The notes under the pieces: model-generated | Database searches by the model: none | Told to the model about the DNA's origin: nothing | What the model saw: only the letters and a program-made list of their open reading frames with translations | From: an uncultured bacterium | GTDB lineage: Bacteria > Bacteroidota > Bacteroidia > Bacteroidales > Bacteroidaceae | Assembly: GCA_905215655.1 (NCBI GenBank) | Contig: CAJMQT010000030.1 | Span: 1 to 18,948, forward strand | Direction: 5' to 3' | DNA: 18,948 nt | Shown: positions 6,004 through 12,465 of the stretch, piece after piece | Numbering within the stretch: position 1 is the first letter of the stretch | Layout: each line of letters starts with the position of its first letter | Translations under genes and position numbers: made by a program

Positions 6004-7098
6004 ATGTTGAATATATGTATCGTTGCCGGCGCGCGCCCCAACTTCATAAAAGTGGCACCTTTGGTGCGTGCCATCGCCAATGTCAAGGCTGACGGCAAGG
6101 CGGTGGACTATCGTTTGGTTTACGCCGGAGCTGAAAACGACCCGACGTTGGAGACGTCTTTGTTTGAAGATCTCGGTATCAAGGCGCCCGATTGTTACCT
6201 CGGCGTCGACTGTGTGAACCTGAACGAACTGACGGGACGCGTCATGTCAGAGTTTGAGAGATATCTCGATGTTACGCCGACCGACGTCGTCATTGTTGTC
6301 GACGACCTCGCTTCAACCATGGCTGTCGCCATTGTGACGAAGAAACACGGGCTGACGTTGGCACATCTCGTTGCCGGCACGCGCTCGTTTGATATCAAAA
6401 TGCCGAAAGAAATCAACCGGCTTGTCATCGACGGACTGTCCGACCTTCTCTTCACGGCCGGCATGGGAAGTAACAGCGTGGCGTCTCGCGAGGGCGCGGA
6501 ACTGTCTTCCGTTTACATGGTTGGCAACATCCTGATGGACACTTTGCGCTTCAATCGCTCGCGTTTGGTACGTCCCGAGGTGCTTGACCGGCTGTCGGTT
6601 AATGACGGAGAGTACCTCGTCTTCACGTTAAACAGAAAGGTTCTTATTGCAGATAAGCCTAATCTGGGAGAAATGTTGGATGCCATGTGTCGTGCGTCGG
6701 ACGGCATAAAGATTATCGCTCCGCTGCGTGGCGAGGCGCGGAATACGGTCTGCGAACTTGCAAAAGATTATCCCGACCTCGTCATTATCGAACCTCTCGG
6801 CTATTTGGAGTTCGGTTATCTGACGGCGCACGCAAAGGGAATAATCACAGACTCGGGCAATGTTGCCGAAGAGGCGACCTTCAACGGCGTGCCATGTGTG
6901 ACGCTTAACAGTTACACGGAGCACATCGAGACCGTCAAATGCGGCTCTAATGTGCTGGTGGGGGAGAACGCCGACAAACTTGCAGACGCGGTGACGGACA
7001 TCATTAAAGGGCAATGGAAGAAGTGTTTGCTGCCCGACCGTTGGGACGGACGCACCGCAGAGCGGATTATCCGGATACTTCTTGAATTGAAAAAGTAA
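6004..7098 (+). CDS. UDP-GlcNAc 2-epimerase (WecB) family protein with altered active site
   Basis: A 364-residue GT-B-fold protein of normal WecB length. Recognisable family positions are GARPNFIKVAPLV (9-21; usual GTRPEAIKxAPL), VVDDLAST (98-105; usual HGDTxST), HLVAGTRS (121-128; usual HVEAGLRT), MPKEINR (133-139; usual PEExNR), FTLNR (207-211; usual TxHRREN) and TDSGNVAEEA (282-291; usual TDSGGxQEEA). By this alignment three of the four residues regarded as catalytic in E. coli WecB are changed: Glu to Val123, Glu to Lys135, His to Asn210. The Asp of the GD motif remains (Asp101). It is probably not a normal epimerase; binding of a UDP-sugar without 2-epimerisation, or a new reaction, is inferred. 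No promoter is seen in the repeat-filled upstream gap. Confidence 0.8.
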   Translation: MLNICIVAGARPNFIKVAPLVRAIANVKADGKAVDYRLVYAGAENDPTLETSLFEDLGIKAPDCYLGVDCVNLNELTGRVMSEFERYLDVTPTDVVIVVDDLASTMAVAIVTKKHGLTLAHLVAGTRSFDIKMPKEINRLVIDGLSDLLFTAGMGSNSVASREGAELSSVYMVGNILMDTLRFNRSRLVRPEVLDRLSVNDGEYLVFTLNRKVLIADKPNLGEMLDAMCRASDGIKIIAPLRGEARNTVCELAKDYPDLVIIEPLGYLEFGYLTAHAKGIITDSGNVAEEATFNGVPCVTLNSYTEHIETVKCGSNVLVGENADKLADAVTDIIKGQWKKCLLPDRWDGRTAERIIRILLELKK

Positions 7099-7164
7099 TT
7101 TCTTTGAACGGTGATATCAATCTTATTATAATATCAAAGTAAACGAACTTATATACAATTTATA

Positions 7165-8061
7165 ATGAAACGATTTAAGAAATTAGTCGCAATAGAACCT
7201 GTAAGCATGATCCCGACGGCGGAAAAGAAGCTGTATGACTTTGCCGAAGAGGTGATCCTGTATGATAATGTGCCTGCTGGTGAAGACGAAATAGTAAGCC
7301 GTATCGGCGACGCCGACGCCGTTTTGCTGAGTTATACGTCCACGATAACGAAAGAAATCATGGCACGCTGTCCTGCAATCCGTTACATCGGAATGTGCTG
7401 TTCGTTGTATTCGCCCGAGAGCGCAAACGTCGATATCCTTTATGCCGGCGAACACGGGATAACGGTTACCGGCATACGCGACTACGGCGACGAAGGAGTG
7501 GTGGAGTATGTGATAAGCGAACTGGCGCGCTGTCTTCACGGTTTCGGACAGGAACCGTGGTTTGGCGACGTCGTTGAGATTACCGGATTGAAGGTTGGCG
7601 TTGTTGGACTGGGCAAGTCGGGAGGCATGATTGCCGATGCGATGAAGTTTTTCGGCGCTGAGATTTCTTATTTTGCCCGCGGCAAAAAGCCCGCAGCCGA
7701 GGCGAAGGGATATCATTTCATGCCGTTGGCGGAGCTGTTGGAGCATAGCGACGTTGTGTTCTGCTGCCTTAACAAGAACACCGTCTTGCTGCATGAAGCC
7801 GAGTTTGAGAGCCTCGGAAAGCATAAAATCCTTTTCAATACCGGTCTTTCGCCGGCGTGGGATGAGGACGCTTTCGCCCTCTGGATAGACAAAGACAACC
7901 TCTGTTATTGTGATACTGTGGGCGCATTGGGCGGCAACCGTTTCTTAAACCACCCTCATGTGCATTGCATGAACGTGTCGACCGGTCGCACGCGTCAGGC
8001 TTTCGTGCGTCTGAGCGACAAGGTCCTTGCAAATATCGAGACTTATCTTAAAGGCGAATAA
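7165..8061 (+). CDS. D-2-hydroxyacid dehydrogenase family protein lacking the usual catalytic residues
   Basis: A 298-residue protein, shorter than the usual 310-340. It has the catalytic/NAD domain split of the family: an N-terminal flavodoxin-like part, then a Rossmann segment LKVGVVGLGKSGGMIADAM (142-160) with GxGxxG. Aligning FNTGLSPAWDEDAF (224-237) with the family INxARGxxVDExAL puts Leu228 where the substrate-binding Arg should be. CDTVGALGG (249-257) lacks the Glu of DVxxxEP. HPHVHCMNVSTGRTRQA (263-279) does not place a His at the usual PHxxxxT site. The NAD site is thus kept while the Arg-Glu-His set appears lost. It follows the WecB-like gene by 66 bases and is probably co-transcribed. 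Substrate unknown. Confidence 0.75.
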   Translation: MKRFKKLVAIEPVSMIPTAEKKLYDFAEEVILYDNVPAGEDEIVSRIGDADAVLLSYTSTITKEIMARCPAIRYIGMCCSLYSPESANVDILYAGEHGITVTGIRDYGDEGVVEYVISELARCLHGFGQEPWFGDVVEITGLKVGVVGLGKSGGMIADAMKFFGAEISYFARGKKPAAEAKGYHFMPLAELLEHSDVVFCCLNKNTVLLHEAEFESLGKHKILFNTGLSPAWDEDAFALWIDKDNLCYCDTVGALGGNRFLNHPHVHCMNVSTGRTRQAFVRLSDKVLANIETYLKGE

Positions 8062-8147
8062 ACTGTTGTTCATCAAGAATTTTACGGTTTTTAATTATTT
8101 GGGTCAGCCGTCTTTCATTAATATTTTACAATCTTTTTAAACATAAA

Positions 8148-8192
8148 GAAGGCGTCTTATATTTTGCTATAAGACGCCTTCTCTGTGTTTTT
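8148..8192 (+). terminator. Terminator between convergent genes
   Basis: A perfect 14-bp stem pairs GAAGGCGTCTTATA (8148-8161) with 8168-8181 around a 6-base loop, with a TTTTT tract at 8188-8192. On the minus strand the flank is TTTATGTTT, so it may also stop transcription from the aspartate-dehydrogenase-like gene. Confidence 0.85.
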
Positions 8193-8206
8193 ATATATCC
8201 TTTTCC

Positions 8207-8998
8207 TTAACAGAAGACAATCGGCGAGGCGATGTTACGCAACGTGTTGACCACCGACCAAGCCGCTATTTCGGCAGTAGCGCTGTAAACGTCGACCACG
8301 GCATGCACCTGTTCGTTGCGTATTTCCACGCGTTGCGTGTCTCCCTTGAAGCCCGGTGTCGATTGCATCGTCACCTTCATGGCTTTCGGTCCGACCGATG
8401 CGCGCGCTGCGGCAACGGTCACATTAACCTTTGTCGGGAACATCTTGATTGCATCGGCGGCTGTTCCGCTGAACACGGTACGCTGCTCCTGTTGCAGGGA
8501 CTCATCGTAGACGGGCGTTCCTTTCAGGGCGTCGGGACCTTTCTCGTTGAAAAATTGCGCCGTCGCTCCGCCCATAAGCGCCGCCGTTTGCAGCACGTCG
8601 AAACCGCCGGTCGCGCCCGACGCGATGTAGACATGCGCGTTGTTCTCCTTTGCTATGCGGCTTGTCTCGGCGTAAAAGTCATCGTCGGCGAAGGCGCCGA
8701 TCGACAAAGTTACTATCGATACGCCGTTGCCCAACGCCTTGAATGCCCATTCTTTCATTGCTGCGGGTGCCGCCGCCTCGACCATTATGTCGGGTTTCAG
8801 GGCTATAAGTTCGTCAAACGTTCCGGCAACGACACAGTCCTGTCCTTTCTCCCGTGCCTTGACGGCTATCGCTTCCGCCTTTTCTGCCGTGCGGGAGAAT
8901 ACGCCCGCCAGCTCATATTCAGGCAAAATGCCGTTAAAGACGGCGTCGGCAACGATTGTACCGAGCTTTCCGCATCCGGCTATAACCAGTTTTTTCAT
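8207..8998 (-). CDS. L-aspartate dehydrogenase-like oxidoreductase
   Basis: A 263-residue protein of the NadX/aspartate dehydrogenase (DUF108) type. It has an N-terminal Rossmann motif VIAGCGKLGTIVAD (5-18). The second domain carries the family motifs ASGATGGFDVLQTA (126-139), VFSGTAADAIKMFPTKVNVTVAAA (175-198) and VEIRNEQVHAVVDV (224-237), with the conserved His at 232. Characterised members oxidise L-aspartate to iminoaspartate with NAD(P), which can feed NAD synthesis or nitrogen metabolism. No nadA or nadC is in the window, so the pathway is open. The ATG is 1 base after the stop of the upstream nuclease gene (TAA T ATG), which suggests translational coupling. Confidence 0.8.
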   Translation of the reverse strand: MKKLVIAGCGKLGTIVADAVFNGILPEYELAGVFSRTAEKAEAIAVKAREKGQDCVVAGTFDELIALKPDIMVEAAAPAAMKEWAFKALGNGVSIVTLSIGAFADDDFYAETSRIAKENNAHVYIASGATGGFDVLQTAALMGGATAQFFNEKGPDALKGTPVYDESLQQEQRTVFSGTAADAIKMFPTKVNVTVAAARASVGPKAMKVTMQSTPGFKGDTQRVEIRNEQVHAVVDVYSATAEIAAWSVVNTLRNIASPIVFC

Positions 8999-8999
8999 A

Positions 9000-10535
9000 T
9001 TATCTTACTACGATTTTTCTTCCGTCAACGATGTAAATACCGTTTGGCAGACCGTCAATCGCTATGTCGGCGTTTACGTTTGAGCGTACTTTAAAGCCCG
9101 TAATGCTGTAAACATTGACCTTTCCGAACGTCGGGACTTTGGGCTGTTGAATACCCGAGGTTGACGTTTGTTTATACAGGGAAACCGGTGTCTGGCTGCT
9201 TGACGAATTGTAGCAAGCGAAACGCGGGCTGCTGTTGTTGTAATAAATCGCTCTGCTTGAATAAGCGTTGCTGGTGATCATAGCCGTGCCGCCGCTGATG
9301 TTTACCGACCACTTGGCGTTGTTCTTTGTGGCGTCGGTGCTGCTTTGCAGCTTGTTTCCGTCGGTTGTCAGAGCCAGATAACACTTCTCCGTTGCGTCGT
9401 AGAAGGTGTAAGCGCCCGCCGTTCCGCCGAGAGTCAGCACGTAAGGCTTGCCCGATTGGTTTACGTCAGTCGTTATCTTGTTGCCTGATATGCTTACGCT
9501 GACGTTGCTTCTTACGTCCGAGCTGCTTGCTGAAAGAGCCATGTTTTTCTCGTCGCAGACAATGATATAACCCGTGCCGGCGGTCAATTCGCTATTTAAA
9601 GTTACCTTTTCAAACACAATTTCGCCTTCCGACGGCTCCGGATCGGGGTCGGGATTTGGGTCGGGATCGGGGTCCGGGTCAGGATTGGGATCGACTATTC
9701 CGTCGCTGTCATAGTCGAAAGCAACGTCCGTTTTGTCGCCCCATACATACTGTTCCAGTCCGGGATAGTCGACATATGGGTTGCGGTTCTGTTGCTGTTT
9801 GTAAACCTCGTTGTTGCGGTCTATCTCCTTCTGGCTTACGGGGTCTTCCTTAGCCCAGCGCAACAGCATGTCAAGCTCCCATTTCACGATACCCGGATAA
9901 GTTCCGTTTCCAAACACGCCGCCGCTCCAGCCCGATATTCTGCTCTCATAGCAGGTCGCCATGTAGAAGTAGATACGTGCGAAGTCGCCTTTGTATTCGT
10001 CGTTCGGCTCGAACACGGTGCCCGAGTATCCGCTTGTCGTACACTTGCCGACCTTGCTGAAACCGTTGTGCGATTTATATGTTTCGCCGTTCGTTTCGCC
10101 AAACGGGAAGTTGCTGCGGCGGTTGTTGACGTAGCCGTCTGTGGGTACAACATGTACCAAGTCTGATTTCATCGGGCTTGCCTCTTTGAACCAACTTTGT
10201 GGCACGGAGTGTTCACGGTTGTATCCGTCGCCCTCTTTTTTGTATTGATGGTTCTCGGCGGGACCGCCAATCACGTAGCTGGTGTTGTCCGAATACATGT
10301 CCCACAACTTGCCGTCGGCACGCTTGTCGGTGGTGTGATAACATGACAGCAGTCCGTTGTAACCTATTTTTTTGTGGTTGCTGATAATTCCGGCGAGCGC
10401 CGTTTTCAGCGCGCTGCCTTTCTTTCCGTCCGCATTTTTATAGTAAGTTCCGCTGTTATTGGGACCCTGAGCCATGACGTTCAGCAGTCCGAACAGCAAT
10501 AAGCAAACGGAGGTTGTTCTTCTAAATACGTTCAT
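9000..10535 (-). CDS. Secreted endonuclease I family protein with DP-rich linker and C-terminal sorting-like tail
   Basis: A 511-residue modular exported nuclease. The signal peptide covers about 1-22 (MNVFRRTT, hydrophobic core, VMAQ). An EndA/NucM-type endonuclease I domain covers about 30-280, with YNREHSVPQSWF (105-116; His109 is the expected catalytic base) and DLVHVVPTDGYVNNRRSNFPFGE (125-147). These enzymes cut DNA non-specifically. A Asp-Pro/Asn-Pro linker spans 282-301, then a Ser/Thr/Asn-rich beta domain (about 305-465) of unrecognised type. The last 40 residues (VNVYSITGFKV to GIYIVDGRKIVVR) resemble the tails used for type IX secretion, suggesting a cell-surface or released enzyme. 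A likely job is use of extracellular DNA. No TAnnTTTG box was found upstream. Confidence 0.88.
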   Translation of the reverse strand: MNVFRRTTSVCLLLFGLLNVMAQGPNNSGTYYKNADGKKGSALKTALAGIISNHKKIGYNGLLSCYHTTDKRADGKLWDMYSDNTSYVIGGPAENHQYKKEGDGYNREHSVPQSWFKEASPMKSDLVHVVPTDGYVNNRRSNFPFGETNGETYKSHNGFSKVGKCTTSGYSGTVFEPNDEYKGDFARIYFYMATCYESRISGWSGGVFGNGTYPGIVKWELDMLLRWAKEDPVSQKEIDRNNEVYKQQQNRNPYVDYPGLEQYVWGDKTDVAFDYDSDGIVDPNPDPDPDPDPNPDPDPEPSEGEIVFEKVTLNSELTAGTGYIIVCDEKNMALSASSSDVRSNVSVSISGNKITTDVNQSGKPYVLTLGGTAGAYTFYDATEKCYLALTTDGNKLQSSTDATKNNAKWSVNISGGTAMITSNAYSSRAIYYNNSSPRFACYNSSSSQTPVSLYKQTSTSGIQQPKVPTFGKVNVYSITGFKVRSNVNADIAIDGLPNGIYIVDGRKIVVR

Positions 10536-10654
10536 GATGTTATTGTTTTATAATAGTTTTACCGATGTGTAATATCCCGTTTTCGGGTAATAAATATTTA
10601 CATTTCAAGTCAAATGAAAGCTCCTTTGTAACCGTTTGATACTCAATGCGTTGC

Positions 10655-10737
10655 AAAAGGCGGTCTTTTGGCTTGTAAAAGACCGCCTTTTAGGAGCTGA
10701 AAGCTTGCCTTTCAGAAGGTAAAAGACCGCCTTTTGG
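10655..10737. repeat. Palindromic repeat array, copy 2 (22-bp period)
   Basis: Four units begin at 10655, 10677, 10699 and 10721. Cores 1 and 2 (AAAAGGCGGTCTTTT and AAAAGACCGCCTTTT) are perfect reverse complements around a 7-base spacer; core 3 is GAAAGCTTGCCTTTC. Orientation is opposite to copies 1 and 3. A 22-base motif at 10625-10646 (TTTGTAACC, TTTGATA, TCAA) matches the reverse complement of 3145-3166 at 20 of 22 positions. The array ends 12 bases from the rhodanese stop codon. Confidence 0.9.
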
Positions 10738-10748
10738 AAAACCGTAGG

Positions 10749-11141
10749 TTATCTATCGGTGATTTTCCTGCCTTTTTCCTGCCATTCGATGATACCTCCT
10801 TTGAGGTCGACAACCTTGTATCCGGCTTTTGAGAGCAGGTTGGCGGCGTCGGCGCTACGGCGTCCGCTGCGGCAATATACGGCAACCGTGCGGCTCTTGT
10901 CCAGCCTTTGCTCTGCCTGTTGCATGAAGTCAGCCTGCTTGAAGTCGATGTTTACTACGCCTTTTACGTCGATATGCCCCTCGCGGTATTCGTCGGCGGT
11001 GCGCACGTCGACCGTCTGCACGCCTTTGTCGGCTATACATTTCTCGAAGGTTTCCACGTCGACGGTCTTGAAGTTACTCTGCCCGAAGCAGCTGCTGAAT
11101 AACGTTACAAGCCCCATAAGCGATATGATGAATTTAGACAT
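10749..11141 (-). CDS. Exported rhodanese-like protein
   Basis: A single-domain rhodanese of 130 residues. The active-site loop CRSGRRS (90-96) carries the Cys that accepts sulfur, and the family strands VQTVDVRTADEYREGHI (41-57) and VVDLKGGIIEW (110-120) are present. The N-terminus MSKFIISLMGLVTLFSSCFGQ is a signal peptide. FSSC may be an imperfect lipobox (Cys18), making it a lipoprotein, but cleavage after FGQ is also possible. An upstream in-frame Met at 11267 would bury this signal and extend through the promoter region, so the start at 11141 is chosen. Periplasmic sulfur transfer or persulfide handling is inferred; the substrate is unknown. Confidence 0.87.
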   Translation of the reverse strand: MSKFIISLMGLVTLFSSCFGQSNFKTVDVETFEKCIADKGVQTVDVRTADEYREGHIDVKGVVNIDFKQADFMQQAEQRLDKSRTVAVYCRSGRRSADAANLLSKAGYKVVDLKGGIIEWQEKGRKITDR

Positions 11142-11180
11142 TGTTGTGTTTTTAAAAGATAGAAAATTGGTTTGGGAAGA

Positions 11181-11220
11181 CAAAGGTAATACTTTTATAT
11201 TAAATAAGGTATAACCTTTG
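11181..11220 (-). promoter_or_regulatory. Rhodanese promoter inside a 12-bp inverted repeat
   Basis: TACCTTTG on the minus strand (11188-11181) fits the -7 consensus and would start transcription about 30 bases upstream of the rhodanese ATG. It lies within CAAAGGTAATAC (11181-11192), which is repeated inverted at 11209-11220 with one mismatch across a 16-base AT-rich centre. No good TTG is found at -33. The inverted repeat may be an operator. It sits between the divergent rhodanese and TPR genes. Confidence 0.45.
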
Positions 11221-11243
11221 AATAAAAAATATGTTTTGCCGTA

Positions 11244-11274
11244 TTGTGAAAGTGCCTTTGTTTTCATATATTTG
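11244..11274 (+). promoter_or_regulatory. Promoter of the TPR protein gene
   Basis: TTG (11244-11246), a 20-base spacer and TATATTTG (11267-11274). Expected start near 11281, about 25 bases before the ATG. Confidence 0.8.
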
Positions 11275-11305
11275 CAAAAGATATAATTAATACAACACCT
11301 GAAAT

Positions 11306-12181
11306 ATGAACTTTCTTAAAGCATTGTTCGGGAGCAAGGAAGAAAGTCCCGAAGAAAAGAAAAAGGCGGAAGAGACGAAAAACTTCAACGTCTTGAAGTA
11401 TGACGGAGTGCGTGCCATGCGCTCAAATCAGACCGAATATGCCATAAAATGTTTCACACACGCCTTGCAGATGCAAGACGATCTGGAGATAAACGACTAT
11501 CTCTCACAGGCTTACATACGCCTTGGAGACATGACGTCGGCGTATGAACAACTGCAAAAGCTTGCCGACGCGCAGCCCGACAACCAACAGATATTCGTCC
11601 GTATGGCTCACGTGGCGTTCATGCAGGAAGACTATGCGGCGATGTCAGACGCCTGCGAGAAGGCGCTCGGCATAAAAGCCGACAGCCCGGAGGTGATGTA
11701 TCTGAAAGCGAAGGCTCTTATCGGGCAGGACGAAACGGCAAAAGCCGTGGAGCAGTTGACGGCAGCTATAACGCTCAACGCCGACTACGGCGACGCTTAC
11801 TTGCTGCGCGGAGAGACGCGACTTGCCGAAGGCGCTGTGCAGGAAGCCGACGATGACGCGGCATGGCTGCTCGAACGCGCGCCCGAGAACGAAGACGTGC
11901 TGATGCTGAAAGCACGCATCGAGCGCCTGAAAGGCAACGCCTCCGAGGCGATAGCATATTATGATAAGGTGACGGACGTAAATCCTTTTCATGTCAACGC
12001 TTACCGGGAGCGCGGCGAATTGAAGCTCGCCACCGGCGACGAGCACGGCGGACAAGCCGACATCAATCAGGCGCGCGAGCTGCAATCGGGGCAGGACGTC
12101 GACGTGACAGCCGACGGCATAGAGGCGAAAATCAAGCAGGCATACAAAAACATGGACCCTTATAACGTCTTCTCGATTTGA
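11306..12181 (+). CDS. Tetratricopeptide repeat protein
   Basis: A 291-residue protein made of about six TPR-like helical hairpins from about residue 26 to 245, for example FNVLKYDGVRAMRSNQTEYAIKCFTHALQ, DYLSQAYIRLGDMTSAYEQLQKLADAQPDN and DVLMLKARIERLKGNASEAIAYYDKVTDVNP, with the Ala/Gly/Tyr/Pro spacing of the family. The N-terminus (MNFLKALFGSKEESPEEKKK) has no signal peptide, so it is probably cytoplasmic. TPR proteins mediate protein-protein contacts; the partner cannot be inferred. It has its own promoter and lies directly upstream of the aromatic operon, whose promoter begins 40 bases after this stop. Confidence 0.88.
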   Translation: MNFLKALFGSKEESPEEKKKAEETKNFNVLKYDGVRAMRSNQTEYAIKCFTHALQMQDDLEINDYLSQAYIRLGDMTSAYEQLQKLADAQPDNQQIFVRMAHVAFMQEDYAAMSDACEKALGIKADSPEVMYLKAKALIGQDETAKAVEQLTAAITLNADYGDAYLLRGETRLAEGAVQEADDDAAWLLERAPENEDVLMLKARIERLKGNASEAIAYYDKVTDVNPFHVNAYRERGELKLATGDEHGGQADINQARELQSGQDVDVTADGIEAKIKQAYKNMDPYNVFSI

Positions 12182-12220
12182 ATAATTGTTACAAAAAACA
12201 TGATTTTTCTTGAAAAATGT

Positions 12221-12251
12221 TTGTTTGTTTGGAAATAAAGTTATACTTTTG
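12221..12251 (+). promoter_or_regulatory. Promoter of the Phe/Tyr operon
   Basis: TTG (12221-12223), a 20-base spacer and TACTTTTG (12244-12251). Expected start near 12258, about 20 bases before the leader peptide ATG and about 208 bases before pheA. Confidence 0.8.
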
Positions 12252-12278
12252 CAACCATTAACAACAAAATAACAAATT

Positions 12279-12359
12279 ATGAACGATAAGCTATACGCAT
12301 CTTACTTTTACTTTTATTTTTACTTTGCAAGGAATTGTGAAGCGGGAAGTTGCGTGTAG
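12279..12359 (+). CDS. Tyr/Phe leader peptide of the aromatic operon
   Basis: A 26-codon frame (ATG 12279, TAG 12357) between the operon promoter and the attenuator terminator. Residues 6-16 read YASYFYFYFYF: five Tyr and four Phe, with four Tyr-Phe pairs in strict alternation at 9-16. Such a run next to Phe/Tyr biosynthesis genes is the hallmark of a leader peptide whose translation senses charged tRNA; the E. coli pheL peptide is a known parallel but has Phe only. The region after the codon run contains AGCGGGA (12341-12347), which can pair with TCCCGCT at 12405-12411. The peptide itself is unlikely to have a function. It is too short for routine gene calling. Confidence 0.85.
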   Translation: MNDKLYASYFYFYFYFARNCEAGSCV

Positions 12360-12440
12360 ATTTCAACTTATGACAGAACAATCTTACTGAAAGATACAGT
12401 CAAGTCCCGCTCCATCAAAATGAGGCGGGACTTTCGGTTT
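12341..12440 (+). promoter_or_regulatory. Transcription attenuator switch (antiterminator versus terminator)
   Basis: TCCCGC at 12405-12410 has two competing partners: AGCGGGA inside the leader frame (12341-12347; 7 pairs with 12405-12411) and GCGGGACTT in the terminator (12425-12433). A ribosome stalled at the Tyr/Phe codons (to 12326) would leave 12341-12347 free to form the antiterminator. A ribosome running to the stop at 12357 would cover it and let the terminator form. A minor hairpin (12347-12352 with 12364-12369) could act as a pause structure. The mechanism is inferred from these pairings. Confidence 0.7.
12402..12440 (+). terminator. Attenuator terminator upstream of pheA
   Basis: AAGTCCCGC (12402-12410) pairs with GCGGGACTT (12425-12433), with a possible inner TC/GA extension and a 9-base loop, followed by TCGGTTTT. 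The T tract is interrupted, as suits a regulated terminator. pheA begins 25 bases later. Confidence 0.75.
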
Positions 12441-12465
12441 TAATATAACAAGAAGACAAAGACGT

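Noticed and set aside
8303..9094. 263-residue plus-strand open frame opposite the aspartate-dehydrogenase-like gene
   Set aside because: Arg/Cys-rich shadow with no family resemblance; it crosses the boundary of two real minus-strand genes.
11142..11267. 42-residue N-terminal extension of the rhodanese
   Set aside because: It would bury a good signal peptide and translate through the -7 box and inverted repeat.
12203..12230. Terminator after the TPR gene
   Set aside because: ATTTTTC/GAAAAAT would leave a 2-base loop and is all A/T apart from one pair; the following GTTTGTTTG overlaps the -33 element of the next promoter. Too weak to call.
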